In this document: positions 6,920 to 14,696 of the stretch, one piece after another
Numbering within the stretch: position 1 is the stretch's first letter
Layout: each line of letters opens with the position of its first letter
DNA from: Thermoplasmata archaeon
Lineage (GTDB): Archaea > Thermoplasmatota > Thermoplasmata > Lutacidiplasmatales > UBA184
Assembly (NCBI GenBank): GCA_021819135.1
Contig: JAKASE010000019.1
Span: 1-42,528 of the forward strand
DNA: 42,528 bases
Direction: 5' to 3'
Notes under the pieces: model-generated
What the model was told of the DNA's origin: nothing
Seen by the model: the letters and a program-made list of their open reading frames with translations, nothing else
The model's database searches: none
Program-made: the position numbers and the translations under genes

Positions 6920-7924
6920 ATGAAGCTCGTGCATTTCACGCTCCAGGAGCAGTTCCACTTCGGGATGATCACCGACGCGAACGAGTTCATCGACCTCGAC
7001 ACCGCCTGCCGCGACTACTACGGCGTGAACCCGGTGAAGGGGGCGGACCCGAGCCGGTTCCGCGACATGCAGCAGTTCTTCCGGGGAGGGGCCGACTCGG
7101 TCGCGCTCACGAACAAGATCCAGGAGTACATCGACCGCCGTCGGAAGGCGGGATGGACGCCCCGGGCGGCCACCGGGGCCCGCTACCTGTTCAAGGCCGA
7201 GGAGGGCGTGAAGCTCCTCGCCCCGGTCGTCCACGGGTCGAAGATCTACTGCCTCGCCTCCAACTCGCGGAGCCATGTCCTCGAGCAGGGGAAGCCGCTC
7301 CCGAAGCAACCGTACGTCTTCACCCGTTTCGCGAACAGCCTGGTCGGGCCGAGCGAGCCGCTCGTGCTGAACCCGGCCGGCGCGTTCCCCGACGTCGAGC
7401 TCGAGCTCGCCGCCATCATCGGCAAGAGCGGCAAGCGGATCCCGGCGGAGAAGGCGATGGAGCACGTCGCCGGCTACACGATCGCGCTCGACATGGGCTA
7501 CCGGGACCTCCAGTACCCGGGCGAGGGCCCGGTCGACTGGGTGATGGGCAAGGGGTTCGACGCGACGATGGCGGTCGGCCCCTGGGTCGTCCCGAAGGAG
7601 GAGATCGGCGACCCGTACCCGCTCGGCATGGAGCTCAAGGTCGGCGGCACGGTCCGCCAGAAGGGCGATACCTCCGACTACATCTTCCGGCTCCCCGACA
7701 TCCTCGCGCACCTCTCGAAGGGGATCACCCTCGAGGCCGGGGACCTTCTCTCGCTCGGGTCGCTCGGCGGCGTCCCGGGCTACGAGTTCGGCAAGGAGTC
7801 CCGGAAGCTCGCGGCCGGCGACCAGGTCGAGGCGTCGATCGAGAAGATCGGACGGCTCGTCATCCCGGTGCGGGCCGAAGCCGTGCCTCGCCCCGGAGCA
7901 CCAGGAACAGCGCCACCGGCGTAG
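6920..7924 (+). CDS. Fumarylacetoacetate hydrolase (FAH) family protein
   Basis: The 334-residue protein belongs to the FAH superfamily, metal-dependent hydrolases and isomerases acting on C-C bonds next to carbonyls in aromatic-compound breakdown, and also oxaloacetate decarboxylases. The catalytic half has PDVELELAAIIGKSGKRI, supplying the metal-binding ExE pair, then YTIALDMGYRDLQ, GKGFDATMAVGPWVV, and the end block LEAGDLLSLGSLGGVPGYE. The N-terminal 90 residues are a variable cap. There is no aromatic-degradation cluster nearby, so the substrate cannot be told. A TTATCC box about 38 nt upstream suggests a short leader. Its last 65 nt overlap, tail to tail, the end of priS. Confidence 0.85.
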   Translation: MKLVHFTLQEQFHFGMITDANEFIDLDTACRDYYGVNPVKGADPSRFRDMQQFFRGGADSVALTNKIQEYIDRRRKAGWTPRAATGARYLFKAEEGVKLLAPVVHGSKIYCLASNSRSHVLEQGKPLPKQPYVFTRFANSLVGPSEPLVLNPAGAFPDVELELAAIIGKSGKRIPAEKAMEHVAGYTIALDMGYRDLQYPGEGPVDWVMGKGFDATMAVGPWVVPKEEIGDPYPLGMELKVGGTVRQKGDTSDYIFRLPDILAHLSKGITLEAGDLLSLGSLGGVPGYEFGKESRKLAAGDQVEASIEKIGRLVIPVRAEAVPRPGAPGTAPPA

Positions 7925-9128
7925 GCAGCTCGTCGGTCGCGCCGGCGGTCCCGTGGACCCCGCCGCCGGGGAACGGATACCGGACCTCGTCGACGAACTC
8001 GACGGCGGTCCGATCGTCCTCGGGCGTCGGCAGCACCGCGTCCCGGAACGGGTCGAAGTCGGCGATCGCCTCGCGCGCGAGCGGCACGACGCGGAAGCCG
8101 GTCCCCCCGTGGAGGGACCGGGGCAGCCGGATCAGCCGGTGGATGTCGGTCGTCACCGGCGCGTCCGTCTCGCCCTGGACCTCGATCTTGGCCTGGCTCG
8201 CCACCGCCTCGAGGAACTCGGGCGGGAGCTCCCGCTTGAAGACGTCCAGGGTGAGCGAGGTCCGGATCCGCGCGGCCCCACCGTCGGTGACGAGCAGTTT
8301 CGCCCATCGCCGGGCGGGAACGGGCGGGACCCCCCGCTCGACCATCTCCTTCGCCGCGGCCTCCGGGCCGGTCTCCTCCCATCGGCGCAGCACCTCGAGC
8401 AGTGCGCGGGTCGTGCGCCCCCGCCAGCCCGGGGCATCGGGAGGGGCGAGGCGGCGGGTCCGGGCGAGGGCTCCTCCCCGACCGCGGGGTTCCCCGCCCT
8501 CGTCCTCGATCGTCGCGACGGTCCGTCCGGCCCGGACGTCCTCCCGGTGCTGCTCGACCGCGCGCATCGGGTCGACGCCGGTGCCGAGGACGTAGTCGAC
8601 GAGCTCCCGGCGCTCCGGGCTCGAGAGCCCGAGGAACCGCTCGTCCGCGACGTGGACATGGTAGCCCCGGCCGCCGGAGAAGACGAACGCTGTCTGGGCG
8701 GGGTCGATCCCGAAATCCCGCAGGAGGAAGTCGTCCACGAGGTCGATCAGGCGCTGCTTCACCCGCCGGAGCTGGCTCGCGTAGTCGAGCGCCTCGGCCC
8801 CCCGCAGATGGTCCGAATCGAGGTCGAAGATCAGGTCGGCGCCGAGCCAGTCCTTCGCGCCCATCGTCGGCTCGGCGGGGTGCCGGTAGTACGCGGAGGA
8901 GTAGTACACGTGGCGCGGGACCTCCCGCGCGAGAAAGCCGCGGAACTCTTCCGGGGTCCGCAGGGTCGCGTGACGGCGCATCATCGTCTCCGTCGCGAAG
9001 GGGAACGCGGCGAACTCGCGGCGGTTCAGCCGGGCCGGGGGCTCGACCGCCGCTTCGCGATAGTATCGGCCGAAGAGGCTTCGGGCCCAGGCGAGGGCCC
9101 CTTCGTCCAGCGGGACGGTCTTCCCCAT
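7860..9128 (-). CDS. priS: DNA primase small (catalytic) subunit PriS
   Basis: This is the RNA/DNA-primer-making subunit of the archaeal primase, 422 residues. It shows the AEP-fold catalytic motifs: ADLIFDLDSD (Asp 102 and 104, metal binding), SGGRGYHVHV (151-160, nucleotide binding), and TDIHRLIRLPRSLHG, which supplies the third acidic/histidine motif. The N-terminal YYREA and RREFAAFPF segments are also typical. The large subunit PriL is not in the window. It is the last gene of the operon rio1 - KH protein - priS; the KH gene stops 4 nt before this ATG. The 3' end overlaps the convergent FAH gene by 65 nt. Confidence 0.92.
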   Translation of the reverse strand: MGKTVPLDEGALAWARSLFGRYYREAAVEPPARLNRREFAAFPFATETMMRRHATLRTPEEFRGFLAREVPRHVYYSSAYYRHPAEPTMGAKDWLGADLIFDLDSDHLRGAEALDYASQLRRVKQRLIDLVDDFLLRDFGIDPAQTAFVFSGGRGYHVHVADERFLGLSSPERRELVDYVLGTGVDPMRAVEQHREDVRAGRTVATIEDEGGEPRGRGGALARTRRLAPPDAPGWRGRTTRALLEVLRRWEETGPEAAAKEMVERGVPPVPARRWAKLLVTDGGAARIRTSLTLDVFKRELPPEFLEAVASQAKIEVQGETDAPVTTDIHRLIRLPRSLHGGTGFRVVPLAREAIADFDPFRDAVLPTPEDDRTAVEFVDEVRYPFPGGGVHGTAGATDELPTPVALFLVLRGEARLRPAPG

Positions 9129-9132
9129 CGTT

Positions 9133-9702
9133 CTAGTCCGGCTCGTCCGGGAGGGTCGGTGCCGTCGCCTCGGCCACCGCGGCGTCCTTGCGGAGCCGGG
9201 CGAGCAGGTGGAAGACCGTGGAATGCTCGCTGCCCTTCAGGAGGAGCTCGACGGCCCGGGTGGCTCGGTCGAGCTGCTCCTCCTCGCCGATCAGCGCGAC
9301 GGTCGAACCGTAGACGCTGACCGAGCAGCCCGAGAGCTCCTCGATCCGGGAGCGGGCCCGTCCGCGCGTTCCGATCACCCGGGACCGGATCCGGCGAAGC
9401 GCCGCCTTCTCGTGGTGGCCGGTCGTGAGCTTGATGTCGAGGATCCCGAGGAACGTGTTCTCCCGGAGGAGGCGCATCGCCCGTTCCGGCGAGAACCCCC
9501 GGCCGATGGCGAGCACGATGTCGCGCGCCTTGAGGACGGAGATCGGGTCGGTGTCCGGCCCCTCGAGGCGGACCTCGCCCTCCTCCGCGTCGACGTCGAC
9601 GTGCGCCCCCGTGGCGATCGCGATCTGGCGCCTCGTGCGGCCGCCGGGGCCGATCAAGACCCCGACGCGGTCGTCGGGGATCCGCGCATAGAGCGTCGGC
9701 AC
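9133..9702 (-). CDS. KH-domain ribosome-assembly protein (Dim2/Pno1-type)
   Basis: The 189-residue RNA-binding protein has two KH domains. The first has the GxxG loop in VLIGPGGRTRRQI (14-26). The second has RVIGTRGRARSRIEELSGCSVSVYG. This is the pattern of archaeal Dim2 (eukaryotic Pno1), which binds the 3' end of 16S rRNA during small-subunit maturation. The gene directly follows rio1, whose kinase product works in the same late step, with 2 nt between stop and the GTG start. The pairing is conserved in archaea, supporting the role. A loose C-terminal tail ends TLPDEPD. Confidence 0.88.
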   Translation of the reverse strand: MPTLYARIPDDRVGVLIGPGGRTRRQIAIATGAHVDVDAEEGEVRLEGPDTDPISVLKARDIVLAIGRGFSPERAMRLLRENTFLGILDIKLTTGHHEKAALRRIRSRVIGTRGRARSRIEELSGCSVSVYGSTVALIGEEEQLDRATRAVELLLKGSEHSTVFHLLARLRKDAAVAEATAPTLPDEPD

Positions 9703-9704
9703 CG

Positions 9705-10490
9705 CTACGCCTCCTCTGCCGGGCGACCGACCGACGCCCCCCCGACCGCGGCGAGGAACTCCTCCGGTTCGACGTCGAGCCCGAGGCGGCCGAAGAACTT
9801 CGCGAAGTTCGTGATGTCCCGGATCAAGAGGCGACGGGCCTCGGGGTGATCGGCGGAGATCGACTGGGCGACGTCGATCAGGACCACGCGGCCCTCGTGG
9901 AGCAGGGTGTTGTACGGGGAGAGATCGCCGTGGACGAGCTTCGCCTCGCGCACCATCCGCCCGACCTCCGTCCGGAGATCCTCGTAGACCGCCTTCGGGT
10001 CCTCGATCAGGGCGTCCTTCAGGCGGGGGGCCGCGCCTTCGGCCGATCCGATGTACTCCATGACGAGGACGTTCCGATAGTGGCCGTAGGGGATCGGGGC
10101 GCGCACCCCCGCATCCTTGAGCCGACCGAGGATGGTGTGCTCCCGACGGGTCCAGGCGAAGATAAGCCCGCCGTAGTTGCGGACGCTCGACTCCCGGCGC
10201 AGCTCCTCGAGCGCGTAGATCGGCAGGTTGCGGAACGGTGCGTTCGAGATCCGGTAGACCTTCACCGCCCTCGCCCCGGCCCCCTTCGTCGCGCGGAAGA
10301 CCCCCCCTTCCTTGCCGGTCGATATCGGATAGTCGATGGAGTCGAAGAGCCCGCGGTTCACGAGGCGGGAGATCGAGAGGAGGGTCGAGTGGTCGAAGAA
10401 CTCGTCGAGGAGCTTACGCTGCTGTCGCTCCTTGCGACGGTCCTCGAACCGTTCTCGACCGGGGAAGACGACCTCTTCGGGACGGGGCAT
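9705..10490 (-). CDS. rio1: RIO1-type serine protein kinase/ATPase
   Basis: This 261-residue atypical kinase acts in late small-ribosomal-subunit maturation. It has an N-terminal helical part, the RIO-type nucleotide loop STGKEGGVFRA (57-67), the ATP-binding lysine K77 (AVKVYR), the catalytic loop HGDLSPYN (187-194; D189), and the metal-binding LIDVAQ (D206). I chose the ATG at 10490 because a CCTATGA box lies 29 nt upstream and because MPRPEEVVFPGRERFEDRRK fits archaeal RIO1. A longer reading from 10604 adds a glycine-rich stretch that overlaps the promoter. It heads the operon with the KH protein and priS, and is divergent from the metallopeptidase gene. Confidence 0.93.
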   Translation of the reverse strand: MPRPEEVVFPGRERFEDRRKERQQRKLLDEFFDHSTLLSISRLVNRGLFDSIDYPISTGKEGGVFRATKGAGARAVKVYRISNAPFRNLPIYALEELRRESSVRNYGGLIFAWTRREHTILGRLKDAGVRAPIPYGHYRNVLVMEYIGSAEGAAPRLKDALIEDPKAVYEDLRTEVGRMVREAKLVHGDLSPYNTLLHEGRVVLIDVAQSISADHPEARRLLIRDITNFAKFFGRLGLDVEPEEFLAAVGGASVGRPAEEA

Positions 10491-10515
10491 GGACCGGCAG
10501 AATGGGGAGGCCCCC

Positions 10516-10522
10516 TCATAGG
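10516..10522 (-). promoter_or_regulatory. TATA-like box for the rio1 operon
   Basis: CCTATGA (minus strand) lies 29 nt before the ATG at 10490 and decides that start over the longer frame. Confidence 0.45.
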
Positions 10523-10625
10523 CTGTCCTGTCCCCCCTGGTCCCCACGGAGGCCCGGGGTGGCCCGTACCCGCCGCGGGTCCCGGGACCGGAGGAGGTAG
10601 GCACGTATCGTCTCCGTAACCGTCT

Positions 10626-10632
10626 CTATAAA
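10626..10632 (+). promoter_or_regulatory. TATA box for the metallopeptidase gene
   Basis: CTATAAA is centred 28 nt before the ATG at 10657; the GTG at 10648 would be only 19 nt away. The ATG is therefore the better start. Confidence 0.55.
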
Positions 10633-10656
10633 CCCCGAGAGACCCTAGTGGGGCCG

Positions 10657-11241
10657 ATGGTATCCCTCGCCCTGACGCCGGGTCCCCGCCCCCGATCCCC
10701 ATCCCCACCCGCCTCTTCGGGCCAACCTTCGACCGTCACGTCCGCCCAACGGTTCGACGAGATGGCCCGCCTCCTCGCGCGACCGGCGAGCTACGATACG
10801 GTCTTCCGGGTCGTCCGGGGCGCCGTCCGGGGGACCCTCGGGATCGAACGTCCGGGCCTCGGACTCGGGCTGTCGAACCTGCCGCCCCAGCTGGGAGCGT
10901 ACTGGCAGATCACGGGCAACCTGATCGTCGTGAACGAGGGGCTGGTCGAGACGATGCGGGCCCATGCCCGTTCCCCGGAGGAGCTCAACTCGTTCGTCTA
11001 CGTGATCCTCGCCCATGAGTACCTCCATGCCCTCGGCTATCTGGACGAACGGGCCGTGCGCGAGGTGACCGCCCACGTCACCCGGTCCGCGTTCGGGCCG
11101 GAGCATCCGGCCACCCGGATGGCGGAGGGGGACCTGTGGCGCCTCTACCCGTTCCTCGCGGCCGCGCCCGGGGGCGACGGTCGGCGCCTCAAGGTCGTGA
11201 CCCGTTTCGACCTCGCGACGACCCAGCAGTACATCCGCTAG
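10657..11241 (+). CDS. Putative zinc metallopeptidase (HExxHxxGxxD)
   Basis: The 194-residue product has a zinc-site motif HEYLHALGYLD at 120-130. The two histidines and the later aspartate fit the HExxHxxGxxD form used by some metzincin-like peptidases, with the Asp as third ligand. Before it come a proline-rich N-terminal segment (9-28) and a short compact domain with beta strands (GAYWQITGNLIVVNEGL). No signal peptide or TM helix is seen, so it is likely cytoplasmic. It lies just upstream of the NfeD and stomatin genes, which in other archaea work with a membrane protease, so a link to stomatin turnover is possible. Substrate unknown. Confidence 0.7.
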   Translation: MVSLALTPGPRPRSPSPPASSGQPSTVTSAQRFDEMARLLARPASYDTVFRVVRGAVRGTLGIERPGLGLGLSNLPPQLGAYWQITGNLIVVNEGLVETMRAHARSPEELNSFVYVILAHEYLHALGYLDERAVREVTAHVTRSAFGPEHPATRMAEGDLWRLYPFLAAAPGGDGRRLKVVTRFDLATTQQYIR

Positions 11242-11255
11242 GGACCCGCGAGAAC

Positions 11256-11261
11256 CTTATC
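11256..11261 (+). promoter_or_regulatory. TATA-like box for the NfeD gene
   Basis: CTTATC is centred about 29 nt before the ATG at 11288, the leaderless spacing. Confidence 0.45.
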
Positions 11262-11287
11262 TCGGGGGAAGGCGGTCTCCCGTACCG

Positions 11288-11758
11288 ATGTCGCAGATCG
11301 ATGCGGCGGCCGGCATCGCGATCCTGCTGATCGGCGCCGTACTGTTCATCATCGAGCTGTTCCACCCGGGCGCCCTCCTGCTCATCCCGGCGACGATCAT
11401 GATCGTCGGCGGGGTGATGTACCTCCTGATCCCCAACGTGCTGCTCGACAGCATCTGGGGCCCGGTGGCGATTATCGTGGCCGCCCTCCTCTCGACCGCG
11501 GTGACGATCTTCTACTACCGCTGGCTGGCCGGTACCCATACGCCGCTCAGCACGACCTCGGCGGGGCTCGTCGGAGAGGAAGCGATCGTGCTCGTCGACA
11601 TCGTGCCGCACACGATCCGCGGCAAGGTGAAGGTGCGCTCCGAGGTCTGGTCGGCCCGGGGAGCTGAGCGGATCCCGGCGGGCACGCGCGTCCGGGTCGT
11701 GCATGGGGAGGGCGTGTCCCTGACCGTCGAGCCGATCGCGCCGAAGGCCCCGCCGTAG
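11288..11758 (+). CDS. Short NfeD-like membrane protein (OB-fold, no protease domain)
   Basis: The 156-residue protein has three TM helices (about 9-31, 35-53, 56-78) and a C-terminal soluble OB-fold domain (GLVGEEAIVLVDIVPHTIRGKVKVRSEVW ... GTRVRVV). This is the short NfeD form; the long form adds an N-terminal ClpP-like serine protease that cleaves stomatin. NfeD proteins are nearly always encoded beside an SPFH/stomatin gene, as here, and probably help build membrane microdomains. No serine protease is present, but a zinc peptidase gene lies just upstream. Confidence 0.88.
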   Translation: MSQIDAAAGIAILLIGAVLFIIELFHPGALLLIPATIMIVGGVMYLLIPNVLLDSIWGPVAIIVAALLSTAVTIFYYRWLAGTHTPLSTTSAGLVGEEAIVLVDIVPHTIRGKVKVRSEVWSARGAERIPAGTRVRVVHGEGVSLTVEPIAPKAPP

Positions 11759-11826
11759 TCAAGACGGGGCCCGGCACCCCCACGTTATCTAATGGCGGGG
11801 CCATCGCCGGCCGGGAGGCCTGAGTC

Positions 11827-13068
11827 GTGGCCGACTTAACGATCTACTACGTCATCGGAGGTTTCCTCGCGCTGATCGTCATCATCCTGCTCGTCCGAGG
11901 GATCCACTTCGTCCAGCCCTACGAGCAGGGGATCGTCGTCCTGTTCGGCGCGTACAAGCGCGTGCTGAACTCGGGGTTCAACTGGGTGATCCCGTTCGCC
12001 ACCGTCCTGCGCATCGACCTGAGAACCCAGGTCCTCGAGGTCCCCCGGCAGGAAGTGATAACGAAGGACAACTCGCCGACGAACGTCGACGCGATCATCT
12101 ACATCAAGGTGGTCGACCCCCCGAAGGCGATCTTCCAGGTCCAGGACTACCACGTCGCCACGGTCGCGCTCGCCCAGACGACGCTCCGGTCGGTCATCGG
12201 CGACATGGAGCTCGACGAGATCCTGTACAACCGCGAGCGGATCAACACCCGCCTGCGCGACATCCTCGACGAGTCGACCGACAAGTGGGGCGTCCGGGTG
12301 GACGCGGTCGAGATCAAGGAGGTCGACCCAGTGGGCCCGGTCAAGTCCGCGATGGAGGAGCAGACCGCCGCGGAACGCCAGCGGCGGGCGGCCGTGCTGC
12401 GCGCGGACGGGGAGAAGCGGAGCGCGATCCTGGTCGCGGAGGGGCAGAAGCGGTCCCGCATCCTTCAGGCCGAAGGGGTCCGGCAGTCCCAGATCCTCGA
12501 GGCGGAGGGGGCCCGGGTCGCGACGATCCTCCAGGCGCAGGGCGAGTCGCAGCGTCTCCGGATCCTTTCCCTCGGGGCCGGGGTGCTCGACGCGAAGGCG
12601 CTCACGGTCCTTTCGCTCGACACCGTCGCCCGGGTCGGCGACGGGCAGGCGACGAAGATCCTCTTCCCGTTCGAGTTCTCCCGCATCATGGAGGGAGCGA
12701 GCGAGTACCTGGGCACGAGCCGGCAGGTCCCCGACCGCCCGCTCAACACGCTCGACGACCTCGAGAAGCGCATCGGGTCGATGGACAACATCCTCGGGCC
12801 GATCCCCCGGCAGGAGGAGCTCCTGACGGAGATCAAGTCGATCGAGGACGAGATCCGGGCCGAGTCGGACGAGTCGACCGCGATCGCCGCGCCGTACGGG
12901 AGGGGGGCGCATCCTTCGGAAGCCCCCGACCTGCCCGCGGCGGACGCGATCGCGCCGCCCCCGGCGAGCCGAGCGCCGTCGCCCGGCACGGCGACATCCC
13001 CCGGCACGGCCGGAGGCGTATCCCCCACCGACCCGCGGCGTCGGCCGCCACCGGCCACCGGCCAGTGA
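11827..13068 (+). CDS. Stomatin/prohibitin-family (SPFH) membrane protein
   Basis: The 413-residue protein has one N-terminal TM helix (about 6-26) and then an SPFH domain (VQPYEQGIVVLFGAYKRVLNSGFNWVIP through VRVDAVEIKEVDP). A coiled-coil region follows (about 175-250) with repeats of the form RILQAEGVRQSQILEAEG, and then a helical part. The last 75 residues are a proline/alanine-rich disordered tail, unusual for the family. SPFH proteins form large cages on membranes and scaffold proteases. The GTG start has CGGGAGG upstream and a TTATCTAA box 40 nt before it, so the transcript has a short leader, unlike most neighbours. Confidence 0.9.
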   Translation: MADLTIYYVIGGFLALIVIILLVRGIHFVQPYEQGIVVLFGAYKRVLNSGFNWVIPFATVLRIDLRTQVLEVPRQEVITKDNSPTNVDAIIYIKVVDPPKAIFQVQDYHVATVALAQTTLRSVIGDMELDEILYNRERINTRLRDILDESTDKWGVRVDAVEIKEVDPVGPVKSAMEEQTAAERQRRAAVLRADGEKRSAILVAEGQKRSRILQAEGVRQSQILEAEGARVATILQAQGESQRLRILSLGAGVLDAKALTVLSLDTVARVGDGQATKILFPFEFSRIMEGASEYLGTSRQVPDRPLNTLDDLEKRIGSMDNILGPIPRQEELLTEIKSIEDEIRAESDESTAIAAPYGRGAHPSEAPDLPAADAIAPPPASRAPSPGTATSPGTAGGVSPTDPRRRPPPATGQ

Positions 13069-13095
13069 GCGGGACCTCCCCGGGAGCGAACCAAC

Positions 13096-13101
13096 CTTAA
13101 G
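13096..13101 (+). promoter_or_regulatory. TATA-like box for the enoyl-CoA hydratase gene
   Basis: CTTAAG is centred about 28 nt before the ATG at 13127. Confidence 0.45.
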
Positions 13102-13126
13102 TCCCGGCGCACCCCGTGGACGGTCG

Positions 13127-13918
13127 ATGCCCGATCCGATCCAGACCGAGCGACGCGGTGCGGTAGCGATCCTCACGATCCAGCGGCCCGAGCGCCTGAA
13201 CGCGCTCGACGTGCCGTCCATGCTGGCCCTGCGACGGGAGCTCGAGAAGGTCGCGACCGACCGGACGGTGCGCGCCGTCCTCCTGACGGGCGCGGGGAAG
13301 GCGTTCTGCGCGGGGGGGGACGTCGCGGTGATGGACGAGTTCCGGGCGCGCGGGGAGCTCGCCGTGATGTTCCATGCGCTGACGGGCGAGATGGAGTCGG
13401 TGATCCGGGAGGTCATGGGGATGCCGAAGCCGGTCCTCGCCTCGCTGCCGGGCGTCGCGGCCGGTGGCGGTCTCTCCCTCGCCCTGGCGGCCGACTGGAG
13501 GATCGCCAGTGAGGAAGCGACGCTCGTCACCGCGTTCCCCACGCTGGGAGCCGTACCGGACGGCGGTCTGTCGTACTTCCTTCCGCACTTCCTCGGGATC
13601 GGTCTCGCCCAAGAGCTCCTGTTCTCGAACGCGAAGGTGACGGCGGCCCGGGCGCGGGAGCTCGGCCTCCTGCACGAGGTCGTCCCGGCGGGCGAGCTCT
13701 CCCGCCGCTCGCTCGAGCGCGCCACCGAACTCGCTGAGGGTCCGACCTGGGCGCTCGGCGCGACGAAGCGGCTCCTCCACGCGGCGTTCAGCGAGAGCGC
13801 GGAATCCCAGATGATGCTCGAGCGGCGGGCGCAGGTCGAGGCGGCGCTGCGGAACGAGCTACCGGAAGGGATCCGGGCGTTCCGGGAGAAGCGGCGCGCG
13901 AAGTTCCCTCCCCCCTGA
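13127..13918 (+). CDS. Enoyl-CoA hydratase/isomerase family protein
   Basis: The 263-residue crotonase-fold enzyme acts on acyl-CoA double bonds. The oxyanion-hole segments are clear: AFCAGGDVAVMDEF and GVAAGGGLSLALAADWRIAS. The usual catalytic glutamate position carries Asp instead, in TLGAVPDGGLSYFLP. A PDGG at this place is typical of the isomerase branch (PaaG-like and delta-isomerases) rather than hydratases. No other fatty-acid or phenylacetate gene is near, so the substrate is open. It has its own leaderless promoter. Confidence 0.85.
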   Translation: MPDPIQTERRGAVAILTIQRPERLNALDVPSMLALRRELEKVATDRTVRAVLLTGAGKAFCAGGDVAVMDEFRARGELAVMFHALTGEMESVIREVMGMPKPVLASLPGVAAGGGLSLALAADWRIASEEATLVTAFPTLGAVPDGGLSYFLPHFLGIGLAQELLFSNAKVTAARARELGLLHEVVPAGELSRRSLERATELAEGPTWALGATKRLLHAAFSESAESQMMLERRAQVEAALRNELPEGIRAFREKRRAKFPPP

Positions 13919-13991
13919 CCCTTTCCCCGGTCGGCACGGTCGTCGCCCCGAGCGGAGGGTATCGGGACCCCGAGTACCGAGCGACCGCCCG

Positions 13992-14696
13992 TTACGGCGT
14001 GCGCGGTACCGGGTCCCCCGGGTTCGATTCCGAGGCGGGCCAGGGCCGGGCGAGGCGTGCCTCGAGGTCCCGCCGGAGCGCGGGCCACTCTGCGGCCAGG
14101 ATGCTGTAGATGACCGAGGTCCGGAACGTACCCGAGCGCAACCGATAGTGCTCCCGGTGTACCCCTTCCCGCCGCGCGCCGAGCCGCTCGATCGCCCGCT
14201 GCGAGCGCTCGTTCCTCAGGTCCGTGCGCAGCTGGACGCGGTGGACCCGTTCGACGTCGAAGGCGTGCCGGAGCCCGAGGTACTTCACCTCGGTGTTCAC
14301 GGGGGTCCTCCACACCCCGGGTTCGAGCCATGTGCCGATCTCGACGGCCCGGTCGGCGCGGTGGATGTCGAAGTAGCGGAACATGCCGACCACGGTGCCT
14401 TCCGGGAGGCGCCGGACCACGAACGGAAGGACCGCACCGACCGTCTTCTCGGCGAGCATCCCCCGAACGAGCGTTGTCATCTGCTCGACCGTTCGGGCCG
14501 GTCCGATCCGAAGCCATCGCCAGACCTCCGGGTCCGCCCCGGCGTGCGCGAGCGCCGGGATCCAGCGCTCCTCGAGGGGCACGAGCTCGACGACCCGTCC
14601 CCGGAGGACGACCGACGCGCGGAAGGAGGGCTCCTTATCGGGGTCCGACACGTCGACGGGGGGAGGGGCCATGGGCTCCGTCGCTCCCGGCATCAT
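13992..14696 (-). CDS. GNAT family N-acetyltransferase (tandem copy 2)
   Basis: The 234-residue GNAT enzyme, of the RimJ/RimL-like type, transfers an acetyl group from acetyl-CoA to an amine. Conserved parts are RGRVVELVPLEERWIPAL, VVGMFRYFDIHRADRAVEIGTWL, and [31 protein letters not shown], where the NxxSxxAIERLGA stretch is the acetyl-CoA binding helix. It is closely similar to the gene just upstream (14693-15316), whose stop overlaps this start (ATGA), so they are a tandem duplication in one operon. It differs by a longer N-terminal lead (PPPVDVSDPDKEPSF) and a longer C-terminal tail. The substrate is unknown. Confidence 0.85.
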   Translation of the reverse strand: MMPGATEPMAPPPVDVSDPDKEPSFRASVVLRGRVVELVPLEERWIPALAHAGADPEVWRWLRIGPARTVEQMTTLVRGMLAEKTVGAVLPFVVRRLPEGTVVGMFRYFDIHRADRAVEIGTWLEPGVWRTPVNTEVKYLGLRHAFDVERVHRVQLRTDLRNERSQRAIERLGARREGVHREHYRLRSGTFRTSVIYSILAAEWPALRRDLEARLARPWPASESNPGDPVPRTP

